From assembly GCA_959604655.1 (NCBI GenBank), contig CAUHCL010000001.1:3111-67110 (forward strand): 64,000 nucleotides of DNA, read 5' to 3'. Origin of the DNA: an uncultured Alistipes sp. (GTDB lineage Bacteria > Bacteroidota > Bacteroidia > Bacteroidales > Rikenellaceae). Under the pieces are notes generated by a model, which had not been told where the DNA came from, searched no databases, and was given only the letters and a program-made list of their open reading frames with translations. Positions 7,276-16,286 of the stretch are shown one piece after another; the first letter of the stretch is position 1, and the number at the start of each line of letters is the position of its first letter. A program made the translations under genes and the position numbers.

Positions 7276-10200
7276 ATGCAGGATTTCGTTCATCTTCACG
7301 TCCATTCGCAGTACTCCATTCTGGACGGCCAGGCGAGCATTCAGAAGCTCGTCGACAAGGCCATCGCCGACGGAATGAAGGGCATTGCCATTACCGATCA
7401 CGGCAACATGTTCGGTATAAAGGAGTTCTGGAACTATGTGAAGAAGAAGAACGGCGCCCGACGCGACAAGGTGAAGGCCGCCGAAGCCAAGATAGCCGCC
7501 TTGCAGGCCGAGATGGATGCCGCAGGCGCGCCGACCGACGAGCAGACGGCCGAGATGGCCAAGCTCAGGGCCGAGTACGACGCTCTGCCGAAGGAGGATT
7601 TCAAGGCCATAATCGGCTGCGAAGTGTATGTCGCCCGCCGCGGGCTGGCGCTGAAGGAGGGCAAGCAGGACCAGAGCGGTTATCACCTGATTCTGCTGGC
7701 GAAGAACGCGAAGGGTTATCACAACCTTATAAAGATAGTGTCGAAGGCGTGGACCGAGGGCTTCTACATGCGTCCGCGTACCGACCACTACGAGTTGGAG
7801 AAGTATCACGAGGGCATAATATGCTGCTCGGCATGTTTGGGCGGCGAGATCCCGAAGAAGATCACCGAGGGCGATCTGGCGGCCGCCGAGGAAGCCATAG
7901 AGTGGCACAAGCGCGTGTTCGGCGAGGATTACTTTCTCGAACTCCAGTTGCACAAGGCCACCGTCGAGCGGGCCAACCACGAGGCTTACCCGTTGCAGCT
8001 GGAGGTGAACAAGCACCTGAAGGAGATGTCGAAGAAATTCGGCGTGAAACTGGTATGTACCAACGACGTGCATTTCGTGGACGAGGACAATGCCGAGGCG
8101 CACGACCGATTGATATGTCTCAGCACGGGCAAGGATCTGGACGATCCCAAGCGCATGCTCTACTCGAAGCAGGAGTGGATGAAGACGCGGGCCGAGATGA
8201 ACGCCCTGTTCGGCGACGTGCCCGAGGCGCTGGCCAATACGGTGGAGATATGCGACCGAGTGGAGTCGTACTCCATCGACCACGCCCCTATCATGCCCAC
8301 GTTCGCCATACCCGAGGAGTTCGGCACCGAGGCCGAGTATCGCGAACGCTATACGGAGCAGGATCTGTTCAACGAATTTACGCGCGACGAGAACGGCAAC
8401 GTGACGATGGGCGACGATGAAGCCGCTAAGAAGATCGACAAGCTGGGCGGCTACGACAAACTGTACCGTATAAAGCTGGAGGCCGACTATCTGGCCAAGC
8501 TGACGATGGACCGCGCCAAGGTGCGTTACGGCGATCCGCTGTCGCACGAGGTGGCCGAGCGACTGAAGTTCGAGCTTCACATAATGAAGACGATGGGTTT
8601 CCCGGGCTACTTCCTCATCGTACAGGACTTCATATGCGCGGCGCGCGAGCAGCTGGACGTGTCGGTGGGCCCGGGACGTGGGTCGGCGGCGGGTTCGGCC
8701 GTGGCATACTGTCTGGGAATCACGCAGATCGATCCCATAAAATACGACCTTCTGTTCGAGCGTTTCCTTAATCCCGACCGTATATCGCTGCCCGATATCG
8801 ATATCGACTTCGATGACGACGGCCGCGGCCGCGTGCTCAACTGGGTGACGCAGAAGTACGGCAAGGAGAAGGTGGCGCACATCATCACCTACGGCACAAT
8901 GGCTACCAAGATGGCGTTGAAGGATGTGGCCCGAGTGCAGAAGCTGCCGCTCAAGGAGTCGGACCGTCTGTGCAAGCTGGTGCCCGACCGCATCCCCGAC
9001 AAGAAGATAAATCTGGCCAACGCCATAGATTACGTGCCCGAGCTGAAGGCGGCCGAGGATTCGGAGGATCCCGTATTGAGCGACACCATAAAGTATGCCC
9101 GCATGCTGGAGGGCAACGTGCGCAACACGGGCGTGCATGCCTGCGGAACCATCATCTGCCGCGACGACATAACCGACTGGGTGCCCGTGAGCACGGCCGA
9201 CGACAAGGAGACGGGCGAGAAGATGCTCGTGACGCAGTACGAAGGTTCGGTGATCGAGGATACTGGCCTCATAAAGATGGACTTCCTCGGTCTGAAAACC
9301 TTGTCGATCATAAAGGATGCCGTGGCCAACGTGAAGCACACCAAAGGCGAGACGGTGGATATAGATTCGATAGATATAAACGATCCCGCGACATACAAGC
9401 TTTACAGCGAGGGACGGACCATCGGAACGTTCCAGTTCGAGTCGCCGGGCATGCAGAAGTATCTGCGCGAGCTGAAACCCTCCACGTTCGAGGACTTGAT
9501 AGCCATGAACGCCCTCTACCGCCCGGGCCCGATGGATTACATCCCCGATTTCATCGACCGCAAGCACGGCCGCAAGCCCATCGTGTACGACATAGACCTG
9601 ATGGAGAAGTATCTGAAAGATACCTACGGCATTACGGTCTACCAGGAGCAGGTCATGCTTCTCTCGCGCCTGCTGGCGGGATTCACCCGAGGCGAGTCGG
9701 ACACGCTGCGTAAGGCGATGGGTAAGAAGCTCAAGGACAAGCTGGATCATCTGAAGCCCAAGTTCATCGAGGGCGGAAAGAAAAACGGGCACGACCCGCA
9801 GGTGCTGGAGAAGATATGGGCCGACTGGGAGAAGTTCGCTTCGTATGCCTTCAACAAGTCGCACGCCACGTGCTACTCGTGGGTGGCTTACCAGACGGCG
9901 TATCTGAAGGCCAACTACCCCTCGGAGTACATGGCGGCGGTGCTGAGCCGAAACCTCACCGACATAAAGAACATAACGGCCTACATGACCGAGTGCAAGC
10001 ACATGGATATAAATGTGTTGGGACCCGATGTGAACGAGTCGGAGCAGAATTTCTCGTCGAACAAGGCGGGAGACATACGCTTCGGTATGGCGGCCATAAA
10101 GGGCGTAGGCGAGGCGGCCGTGAAGTCTATCATCGAAGAGCGCGAGGCCAACGGGCCGTTCAAGAATATCTACGATTTCGTGGAGCGCATAAATTTCAAC

Positions 10201-11094
10201 GTGGTGAACCGCAAGTGCATGGAGAACATAGCCTACTCGGGCGGGTTCGACTCGATAATCGATTTCCACCGCAGCAAGTTCTTCGCCGTCGACGCCCGCG
10301 GAAGCAGCCCGCTTACCTTCATCGAGCAGCTGATGCGTTACGGCCAGCGCGTGCAGGCCGAGCGGCTCAATTCGCAGCAGAGCCTTTTCGGCGGCGGATC
10401 GGTGATCGATATCCAGCCCCCGACCACTCCCGCGGCCGAGGACTGGAACCAGTTGCAGGTGCTCAACAAGGAGCGCGAGATGATCGGCCTCTACCTCTCG
10501 GCCCATCCGCTGGACGACTATTCGGTGATAATCAACCATATGTGCAAGGCTCACATGTCCGATCTGTCGGATCTGGAGCCGTTCAACGGTCAGGAGATAG
10601 GCGTGGCGGGCGTGGTCACTAACGTGCAGGAGATGACGACGAAAACGGGACGCCACTGGGGTAAGTTCACGATGGAGGATTACAACGGAACCCACGAATT
10701 TGCCCTGTTCGGCAAGGATTACGAGAACTTCCGCCCGTTCATGTATCCCAACTATTTCCTGTTCGTGAAGGGCAAGGTGCAGCCGCGTCCCTACGGCGAC
10801 AATCCCGAACTGGAGTTCAAGGTGCTGTCGATGATGCAGCTCGCCGAGATGCGCGACACGATGATAAAGGAGATACACGTGAACATACCCATCGAGGAAC
10901 TGACCGAGACGTTCATCACGGATTTCGCCGAGAATATACGTCGAAACAAGGGCAATACGATCCTGCGCACGACGGTGTGCGACCGAAGCGACGGCGTGAA
11001 CCTGAACATGTATTCGAAACGCTACAAGGTGACGCTTACGCCGCAGCTGGTGGAGTATCTGGACGGCAACGAACTGAAATATACATTATCATAA
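7276..11094 (+). CDS. dnaE: DNA polymerase III alpha subunit
   Basis: Replicative polymerase, 1272 aa. Order: N-terminal PHP domain (VHLHVHSQYSILDG at residues 5-18), with an inserted Lys/Ala/Glu-rich stretch at about 55-105 typical of Bacteroidota DnaE; C-family palm with GPGRGSAAGS and the catalytic aspartates in LPDIDIDFDDD near residue 506; RPGPMDYIPDF; a helix-hairpin-helix segment (GIGA-like GVGEAAVKS) near 940; and an OB fold toward the end. Full length for the family. trxA follows 20 nt later on the same strand. The opposite strand carries a very long stop-free frame, a result of codon bias here, not a gene. Confidence 0.97.
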   Translation: MQDFVHLHVHSQYSILDGQASIQKLVDKAIADGMKGIAITDHGNMFGIKEFWNYVKKKNGARRDKVKAAEAKIAALQAEMDAAGAPTDEQTAEMAKLRAEYDALPKEDFKAIIGCEVYVARRGLALKEGKQDQSGYHLILLAKNAKGYHNLIKIVSKAWTEGFYMRPRTDHYELEKYHEGIICCSACLGGEIPKKITEGDLAAAEEAIEWHKRVFGEDYFLELQLHKATVERANHEAYPLQLEVNKHLKEMSKKFGVKLVCTNDVHFVDEDNAEAHDRLICLSTGKDLDDPKRMLYSKQEWMKTRAEMNALFGDVPEALANTVEICDRVESYSIDHAPIMPTFAIPEEFGTEAEYRERYTEQDLFNEFTRDENGNVTMGDDEAAKKIDKLGGYDKLYRIKLEADYLAKLTMDRAKVRYGDPLSHEVAERLKFELHIMKTMGFPGYFLIVQDFICAAREQLDVSVGPGRGSAAGSAVAYCLGITQIDPIKYDLLFERFLNPDRISLPDIDIDFDDDGRGRVLNWVTQKYGKEKVAHIITYGTMATKMALKDVARVQKLPLKESDRLCKLVPDRIPDKKINLANAIDYVPELKAAEDSEDPVLSDTIKYARMLEGNVRNTGVHACGTIICRDDITDWVPVSTADDKETGEKMLVTQYEGSVIEDTGLIKMDFLGLKTLSIIKDAVANVKHTKGETVDIDSIDINDPATYKLYSEGRTIGTFQFESPGMQKYLRELKPSTFEDLIAMNALYRPGPMDYIPDFIDRKHGRKPIVYDIDLMEKYLKDTYGITVYQEQVMLLSRLLAGFTRGESDTLRKAMGKKLKDKLDHLKPKFIEGGKKNGHDPQVLEKIWADWEKFASYAFNKSHATCYSWVAYQTAYLKANYPSEYMAAVLSRNLTDIKNITAYMTECKHMDINVLGPDVNESEQNFSSNKAGDIRFGMAAIKGVGEAAVKSIIEEREANGPFKNIYDFVERINFNVVNRKCMENIAYSGGFDSIIDFHRSKFFAVDARGSSPLTFIEQLMRYGQRVQAERLNSQQSLFGGGSVIDIQPPTTPAAEDWNQLQVLNKEREMIGLYLSAHPLDDYSVIINHMCKAHMSDLSDLEPFNGQEIGVAGVVTNVQEMTTKTGRHWGKFTMEDYNGTHEFALFGKDYENFRPFMYPNYFLFVKGKVQPRPYGDNPELEFKVLSMMQLAEMRDTMIKEIHVNIPIEELTETFITDFAENIRRNKGNTILRTTVCDRSDGVNLNMYSKRYKVTLTPQLVEYLDGNELKYTLS

Positions 11095-11114
11095 CCTAAT
11101 AAATTGTTAAAATT

Positions 11115-11429
11115 ATGGCATTAGCAGTAACGAATGAGAATTACGAGGCCCTCATGGCTTCGGACAAACCCGTAGTAATAGATTTCTGGGCAGAGTGGTG
11201 CGGTCCCTGCCGCATGATAGGCCCTATCATCGAGGAACTGGCCGCGGAGTATGAAGGCAAGGTGGTGATCGGCAAGTGCGACGTGGATTCGAACGACGAC
11301 ATCGTGGCGCAGTATCGCGTGCGCAACATCCCCACCGTGGTGTTCATCAAGGGCGGCGCCGTGGTCGACAAGATCGTGGGTGCAGCGAGCAAGGAGGCCT
11401 TGAAGGCCAAGGTGGATGCGCTGTTGTAG
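11115..11429 (+). CDS. trxA: thioredoxin
   Basis: Cytoplasmic disulfide reductase of 104 aa with the active site WCGPC at residues 28-32 and the cis-proline segment RNIPTVVFIKGG (about 70-81), the full canonical fold. It follows dnaE by 20 nt and is probably in the same transcript, ending at the bidirectional hairpin at 11552-11585. Confidence 0.97.
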   Translation: MALAVTNENYEALMASDKPVVIDFWAEWCGPCRMIGPIIEELAAEYEGKVVIGKCDVDSNDDIVAQYRVRNIPTVVFIKGGAVVDKIVGAASKEALKAKVDALL

Positions 11430-11440
11430 CCCGAAAGGTG

Positions 11441-11536
11441 CTGTTCGCCGACAGCGGAGGATTGCAAGAGCGTGAAGCGAATTGCAGTCCGCCGCGCGGG
11501 GTGGCGGCGAACTGCCGACATTGCGTAGCAATGTCG
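11441..11536 (-). repeat. intergenic palindromic repeat, copy A (type I)
   Basis: Body runs from CTGTTCGCCGACAGCGGAGG through GCAGTCCGCCGCGCGGGG to GGCGGCGAACTGC. It ends with the variable hairpin GACATTGC-GTA-GCAATGTC (11517-11535). Read hairpin-first it is on the minus strand, just beyond the htpG terminator. Located between convergent trxA and htpG. Confidence 0.85.
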
Positions 11537-11551
11537 AATATACTGAAAAAG

Positions 11552-11585
11552 AACAAGGCTGTCATTTCGAGATGACAGCCTTGTT
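11552..11585 (-). terminator. bidirectional terminator of htpG and trxA
   Basis: AACAAGGCTGTCAT pairs with ATGACAGCCTTGTT, a perfect 14-bp stem with a 6-nt loop. On the minus strand it is followed by CTTTTTC, so it terminates htpG (stop 18 nt upstream); it can also stop trxA transcripts. Confidence 0.9.
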
Positions 11586-11602
11586 TCGTGTCGGGCACTA
11601 CC

Positions 11603-13669
11603 CTATTTCTCGATAAGCGAGATGCTTCGCTGGATGAAGTCCGACAGATTCTTGCCCTTGAGCATGCCGTTCGACAGCAGTGCGAGGTCGATTATCTGAC
11701 GTACCAGCTTGTTGCCGCCGCCGATCTCGCGCAGACGCTCGTTGCGCTCGTCGCGGAGTGTTACGACCTTCTTCGAAAGTTCCTCGCGCATCTGCTTCTC
11801 TTCGGGCGTGAAGTCTGCCTCTTTCTTATCCTTCACGGTCTCCTCGAAACGCTTTTCCTCGGCCGCCGCGGCATCGATCTTCTTGGTTATGCTCTTTAGC
11901 TTGTCGCCGTACTCCTTTTCGACGTTGCCCAGAATGTCGATCACGATGGGATGGTTGCCGTTCACCGCGATGGTGAAGTTGTCGGGCATCTGGCCGTAGA
12001 ATTGGCTCATGCCGCCTCCGCTCACCTTGGCCATCTCCTTCATGCGCCGCATGAACTCGTTCTGCGTGATGACCACGGGCGCCTCGTCGGCCGACATGGG
12101 CTCGAACGAGATGTTGTAGGTGATCTTCTCGTCTTTGGGCAGCTGGCTCTCGAACACGGGACGCATGATCTCTTGCTGCGCGTCGGTGAGCGACATGGCT
12201 ATGTGGTCCTCTTTCTGGATGAGTTTCTCGATCACGTCGCTGTCGACACGCACGAAACGCGTGTTCAGATTCTTCGACTCGTACCAGTTGATGTAGTGGT
12301 TGTCGAGCGGGCCGTTCATCTCCAGCACGTCGTAGCCCTTGGCTTTGGCCGCCTCGAGGAACGGATGCTTCTCGACGGGATCGTCCACGTAGAGCAGGAT
12401 GACGTTGCCGTTCTTGTCGGTCTGGTTCTCCTTCACGATGTCGACATACTCCTTGGCAGTGAAGTATTTGTCGTCGGTGGATTTGAGCAGCATGAAATCC
12501 TGCGCCTTCTCGGCGAATTTCTCGTCGGTGAGGATGCCGTACTGGATGAAGACCTTCAGGTCGTCCCACTTCTTCTCGTAGTCGGGACGCATGGTGGTGA
12601 AGAGCTCCTTCAGGCGGTCGGCGACCTTGCGGGTTATGTATCCCGAGATCTTCTTGACGTTGGAGTCGCTTTGCAGGTAGCTGCGCGATACGTTGAGCGG
12701 AATATCGGGCGAGTCGATCACGCCGTGCAGCAGCGTGAGGTATTCGGGGACGATGCCGTCGACCTGATCTGTCACGAACACCTGGTTGCTGTAAAGCTGT
12801 ATCTTGTTCTTCTGGATCTCGAAATTGTTGTGTATCTTGGGGAAATAGAGTATTCCCGTCAGGTTGAACGGATAGTCGATGTTCATGTGGATGTAGAACA
12901 GCGGATCGTCGCCCAGCGGATAGAGCTCGTGGTAGAACTCCTTGTACTGTTCTTCGGTGATCTCCGTGGGCTTGCGGGTCCACAGGGGCTGCGTGTCGTT
13001 GACGAGGTTGTCCTTGTCGGTGTCGACGTATTTGCCATCTTTCCACTCCTTGACCTTGCCGAACGCTATGGCCACGGGAAGGAAACGGCAGTACTTCTTG
13101 AGAAGCTCGTCCACTTTCGATTCCTCGCAATACTCCTTGCAGTCGTCCGACAGATGCAGCACTATCGAGGTGCCGCGGTCGCACTCGCCGTCGGTTTCCT
13201 CCATAGCGTACTCGGGCGATCCGTCGCAGCTCCAGTGCACGCACTTGCTGCCGTCGCGGTACGAGCGGGTGAAGATCTCCACCTTGTCGGCTACCATGAA
13301 CGACGAGTAGAAACCCAGTCCGAAGTGGCCGATTATGGCCTGGTCCTTATATTTGGCGAGGAATTCCTCGGCTCCCGAGAATGCTATCTGGTTGATGTAA
13401 CGGTCGATTTCCTCGGCATTCATTCCTATGCCTCGGTCGGTGACGGTGAGGGTCTTCTTGTCGGTGTCGACGCTGACGCGGATAGTCATGTCGCCCAGCT
13501 CGCCCTTGAACTCGTTCTTGGCGGCGAGGGTCTTCAGCTTTTGGGATGCGTCGACCGCGTTGGATACCAGCTCGCGAAGGAATATCTCGTGATCCGAATA
13601 CAAAAACTTCTTGATGACGGGGAATATGTTCTCCGTCGTCACGCCTATTTTTCCGTTTTTCATAACCAT
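11603..13669 (-). CDS. htpG: chaperone HtpG (Hsp90)
   Basis: ATP-dependent Hsp90-family chaperone, 688 aa. The N-terminal GHKL ATPase has LRELVSNAVDASQKLK, DRGIGMNAEEID, GHFGLGFYSSFMV and RGTSIVLHL. It is followed by the middle domain (NVSRSYLQSD with the family-conserved Arg) and the C-terminal dimerisation domain. The frame opens at 13669 with MVMKNGKIGV; ATG 13663 (MKNGKIGV) fits relatives better. A 19-bp perfect palindrome at 13731-13749 lies 62 nt upstream and could be an operator. Confidence 0.96.
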   Translation of the reverse strand: MVMKNGKIGVTTENIFPVIKKFLYSDHEIFLRELVSNAVDASQKLKTLAAKNEFKGELGDMTIRVSVDTDKKTLTVTDRGIGMNAEEIDRYINQIAFSGAEEFLAKYKDQAIIGHFGLGFYSSFMVADKVEIFTRSYRDGSKCVHWSCDGSPEYAMEETDGECDRGTSIVLHLSDDCKEYCEESKVDELLKKYCRFLPVAIAFGKVKEWKDGKYVDTDKDNLVNDTQPLWTRKPTEITEEQYKEFYHELYPLGDDPLFYIHMNIDYPFNLTGILYFPKIHNNFEIQKNKIQLYSNQVFVTDQVDGIVPEYLTLLHGVIDSPDIPLNVSRSYLQSDSNVKKISGYITRKVADRLKELFTTMRPDYEKKWDDLKVFIQYGILTDEKFAEKAQDFMLLKSTDDKYFTAKEYVDIVKENQTDKNGNVILLYVDDPVEKHPFLEAAKAKGYDVLEMNGPLDNHYINWYESKNLNTRFVRVDSDVIEKLIQKEDHIAMSLTDAQQEIMRPVFESQLPKDEKITYNISFEPMSADEAPVVITQNEFMRRMKEMAKVSGGGMSQFYGQMPDNFTIAVNGNHPIVIDILGNVEKEYGDKLKSITKKIDAAAAEEKRFEETVKDKKEADFTPEEKQMREELSKKVVTLRDERNERLREIGGGNKLVRQIIDLALLSNGMLKGKNLSDFIQRSISLIEK

Positions 13670-13730
13670 ATATTTTTTTGTATTTATTTTCTGAAATAAC
13701 GGATGCTCAAACTGTGTGCCAGCGGCCCGC

Positions 13731-13749
13731 GCATGACATTATGTCATGC
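13731..13749. promoter_or_regulatory. 19-bp perfect palindrome upstream of htpG, operator candidate
   Basis: GCATGACAT-T-ATGTCATGC, 9-bp arms around one base. It lies between the yhhN stop (13785) and the htpG start. No T-run follows on either strand, so a protein-binding site is more likely than a terminator. No regulator can be assigned. Confidence 0.5.
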
Positions 13750-13784
13750 GGAGCGGTTGATTTGGCAGAAATTTGCGGATGATG

Positions 13785-14450
13785 TCAGTCTTCGGGCGTG
13801 TCGCGCAGCAGGAACAGTCGGGCGAAGATGCCCTGCGCGGCATAGTACGTGGTCATGATCCACACCGTGGCATAGGGCAACCGCCCGCCGCCTATGCCGT
13901 ATGCTATCAAGCCGTCGGAGATGACGAACAGCACGGCGGCCGCGGTATACCACGCCCCGCGGCGTCGCGACTGCACAACGGCCGCGAGCAGCATGCAGTA
14001 TATTATGAAGGCGTATGCCGCCACCGCGATGCTTACGGGCCGCGAGTCGATGCCCCGCAGGATGAAGACGAGGTAGGCCGCAACAGCGAGCGCCGATGTC
14101 GCGGCGACAGCCATGCGGCCGAACGTGAGCCGTATGCGTCGGCTGAAATCGTATGCGAAGAAGATGTGGGCGACGGCGAAGAACCCTACCTGACCGAAAA
14201 AGAGGTTCATCGAGCCCATAAGATCGCCTACGGCCGATGCGGCCAGCGCCGCAGGTATCGCCATCCCGCCGCGGCGGACGGCCGTCATGGCAGCGAGAGC
14301 GATAAAAGCCGTGGGCAGGGCGACGACGAAACGGCGTGAGGCGTACGATTCGGAGTAGCGGACGGCGAAGAAGAGCGCGCAGAGCACCGCGTAGACCGCC
14401 ATGACCGCTGCCGTGCGGAGCCGTTGCCGAGTCGGTGGGTTATTGCGCAT
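13785..14450 (-). CDS. YhhN-family membrane protein (lysoplasmalogenase-like)
   Basis: Polytopic membrane protein of 221 aa with about eight hydrophobic helices, resembling the YhhN/TMEM86 family; TMEM86B hydrolyses the vinyl-ether bond of lysoplasmalogens. Seen: ASAVGDLMGSMN, which resembles the conserved '..l.GD.ll' motif, and FVISDGLIAYGIG, which matches the second family motif 'F..SD.lia'. The first 11 nt overlap the end of ybgC, so the two are translationally coupled. The catalytic role is known only for eukaryotic relatives and a few bacterial ones. Confidence 0.75.
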   Translation of the reverse strand: MRNNPPTRQRLRTAAVMAVYAVLCALFFAVRYSESYASRRFVVALPTAFIALAAMTAVRRGGMAIPAALAASAVGDLMGSMNLFFGQVGFFAVAHIFFAYDFSRRIRLTFGRMAVAATSALAVAAYLVFILRGIDSRPVSIAVAAYAFIIYCMLLAAVVQSRRRGAWYTAAAVLFVISDGLIAYGIGGGRLPYATVWIMTTYYAAQGIFARLFLLRDTPED

Positions 14451-14868
14451 TTTTCTCGGCGATATATCTCTCCAGAGCCTCCACGAACCATTCGGGGGCG
14501 CGGCACGGACGGCGGGTGTCCTTGTGCATGAACCCGAGAGTGACGCTGCCCGTGTTTATGAGTCGTCCCTCGCCGTTGCGCACCTCGCTGCGGATGACCA
14601 GGCGTGCCGTCGGCATCTCGTCGAGGAATACGCTGACGGTCAGCACGTCGTCGTAGTATGCGGGCGCGAGGTAGCGCGACGACACCTCGATGATGGGCGA
14701 CATGATGCCCCGCCGCTCTATCTCGGCGTATGTCAGTCCCATGTCGCGCAGCCATTCGGTGCGGGCCATCTCGTACATGACGATGTAGTTGGAATGGTGC
14801 ATTATGCCCATCTGGTCGGTATCCTTGTAGCGGACGCGTATCTTGTGGTCGAAAGTTATGATAGCCAT
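14440..14868 (-). CDS. ybgC: acyl-CoA thioesterase, YbgC/4-HBT hotdog family
   Basis: Hotdog-fold thioesterase of 142 aa. The family hydrolyses short acyl-CoA or acyl-ACP thioesters. Seen: RYKDTDQMGIMHHSNYIVMYEMAR at residues 12-35 (quoted in part: the catalytic Asp is in YKDTDQMG, followed by HHSNY), and the later SRYLAPAYYDD. Its ATG lies 1 nt behind the ribF stop and its end overlaps yhhN, so it is inside a tightly packed operon. The symbol follows the family name; the substrate is not known. Confidence 0.85.
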   Translation of the reverse strand: MAIITFDHKIRVRYKDTDQMGIMHHSNYIVMYEMARTEWLRDMGLTYAEIERRGIMSPIIEVSSRYLAPAYYDDVLTVSVFLDEMPTARLVIRSEVRNGEGRLINTGSVTLGFMHKDTRRPCRAPEWFVEALERYIAEKNAQ

Positions 14869-14869
14869 A

Positions 14870-15610
14870 TCACAGTTCGATTATGATTTTGCCTTTCGGG
14901 TTGTCGGGGCCGATACGCAACCCGTCGTCGGCGACGGTGAGGGTCGTGGTGCGGCCGTCGACGACGGCCGCGTAGTCGCCCGCCGCGGGCAGCTGCTTGT
15001 GCGGGTCGATACCCGACAGGGTGCCGTCGGAGGCGGCTTGGCACATTATTATATAAGGGTGGCCCAGAAGCATGCGGGCCTTGTCCATCATGCCGCATGC
15101 GACTATGCGGCGTATTATGGTGGAGCTGACCTTGCTTTCGGCCACCTGCTGCTGTTCGACCATCTCGATCCCGATGCCCGCGTTGCGTGATTCCAGAAAA
15201 TTGAAGTCGCCCTCCTTGTTGTGGCCGAAACGGTGGTTGTAGCCCACCACCAGACGGCGTATGCCGATTCCCGCTATGTCGTTTTCGATGAAATCGCGCG
15301 GTGACGTGCGGCTGAACTCCTTGGTGAACGGCACCACGATCACGTTGTCGATGCCCGCGCGTTCGAGCAGCCACAGCTTCTCGTCGAGCGTGCTGAGCAG
15401 GCGCAGCCCGTCGCCCGAGCCGAGCACGTAGCGCGGGTGCGGTTCGAAGGTGAGCACGATACTCTCGCCGTCGGACGCCGCGGCCGTCGACACGACCCGA
15501 TGCAGCAGTTCGCCGTGGCCGCCGTGCACACCGTCGAACGACCCCATGGTCGCCACGGCGTTGCGGAACGGCGGAAGATTATTTAATCCTTTGAATACTC
15601 TCATTTGCAA
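14870..15610 (-). CDS. ribF: RibF-type FAD synthetase with degenerate riboflavin-kinase half
   Basis: The first 180 residues are the nucleotidyl-transferase domain of RibF: MGSFDGVHGGHGELL (HxGH-type ATP site), FEPHPRYVLG, and the later VSSTIIRR matching the 'SSTxIR' motif. Canonical RibF (about 310 aa) then has a 125-residue riboflavin kinase with GRxLGFPTAN. Here only about 65 residues follow: LGHPYIIMCQAASDGTLSG, then LPAAGDYAAVV which aligns with the kinase's 'LPaxGVYAV', and the frame ends at KGKIIIEL. The GFPTAN motif and the C-terminal catalytic region are absent. It probably keeps FMN adenylylation (or only binding) and lacks flavokinase activity. Start could be 15604 (MRVFKG). Confidence 0.85.
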   Translation of the reverse strand: MQMRVFKGLNNLPPFRNAVATMGSFDGVHGGHGELLHRVVSTAAASDGESIVLTFEPHPRYVLGSGDGLRLLSTLDEKLWLLERAGIDNVIVVPFTKEFSRTSPRDFIENDIAGIGIRRLVVGYNHRFGHNKEGDFNFLESRNAGIGIEMVEQQQVAESKVSSTIIRRIVACGMMDKARMLLGHPYIIMCQAASDGTLSGIDPHKQLPAAGDYAAVVDGRTTTLTVADDGLRIGPDNPKGKIIIEL

Positions 15611-15631
15611 GCGTTGCGCCCGACGGCAGCC

Positions 15632-16285
15632 CTAATTTTTGTCGTTGCTCTCGTCGGACTCCTTGACGAAATAGGCGACCTTCTCCAGAATGGTGGTTAT
15701 GTCGTAGTTCTCGGCCACGATGCCCTGCGGAAAGTTGAGAGGCGCCGAAGTGAAATTGAGCACCCCCTTGATTCCCGCGTTTATGATCGGCACCACCAGC
15801 GACGGCGCTATGCGCGTGGGCGACGAGATGACCACTATGCTGATGTCCATCGACGACACGACTTCCTCGAACCGATCCATGTGGTAGCACGGTATGTCGT
15901 CGATCACCGAGCCGACCTTCTGCGGGTCGACGTCGAATGCCGTCACTATCCGCAGCTTGAGCCCCTTGCCGTTGAAATATTTGGTTATGGCCTGACCGAG
16001 GTTGCCCATGCCTATGACGGCGACGTTCATCACGTTGTCGCTGTCGAGGATGCCGTTTATGAACTCGATGAGCACCTTGACGTCGTATCCCTTTTTCGTG
16101 TCGCTCGAAAAGCCTATCAGCATCAGGTCGCGGCGCACCTGCACGGCCGTTATGCCGTGCATGCCCGCCAGCACGTGCGAGAATATGTGAGTGATTCCCT
16201 GCTTGTGGCATGCCAGCAGCGTGCGGCGGTACTCGCTCAGGCGCTCGACGGTCTTTTCGGGTATGTTGTTGCCCACGGTCGACAT
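15632..16285 (-). CDS. rex: redox-sensing transcriptional repressor Rex
   Basis: Homodimeric repressor of 217 aa that leaves its operators when NADH/NAD is high. Seen: N-terminal winged helix (EKTVERLSEYRRTL through the recognition segment TAVQVRRDL), Rossmann loop VAVIGMGNLGQAI near residue 90, the segment FDVDPQKVG, and a C-terminal helix for domain swapping. Starts 1 nt after the stop of the LysM/PBP1 gene. I do not see a clear Rex operator in this window. Confidence 0.94.
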   Translation of the reverse strand: MSTVGNNIPEKTVERLSEYRRTLLACHKQGITHIFSHVLAGMHGITAVQVRRDLMLIGFSSDTKKGYDVKVLIEFINGILDSDNVMNVAVIGMGNLGQAITKYFNGKGLKLRIVTAFDVDPQKVGSVIDDIPCYHMDRFEEVVSSMDISIVVISSPTRIAPSLVVPIINAGIKGVLNFTSAPLNFPQGIVAENYDITTILEKVAYFVKESDESNDKN

Positions 16286-16286
16286 G

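Noticed and set aside
5890..10878. Stop-free minus-strand frame of about 1660 codons opposite the serine hydrolase and dnaE
   Set aside because: Its peptide is rich in His, Arg, Leu and Val with no domain, exactly what an antisense frame of a GC-rich, codon-biased gene gives; dnaE on the plus strand explains the region.
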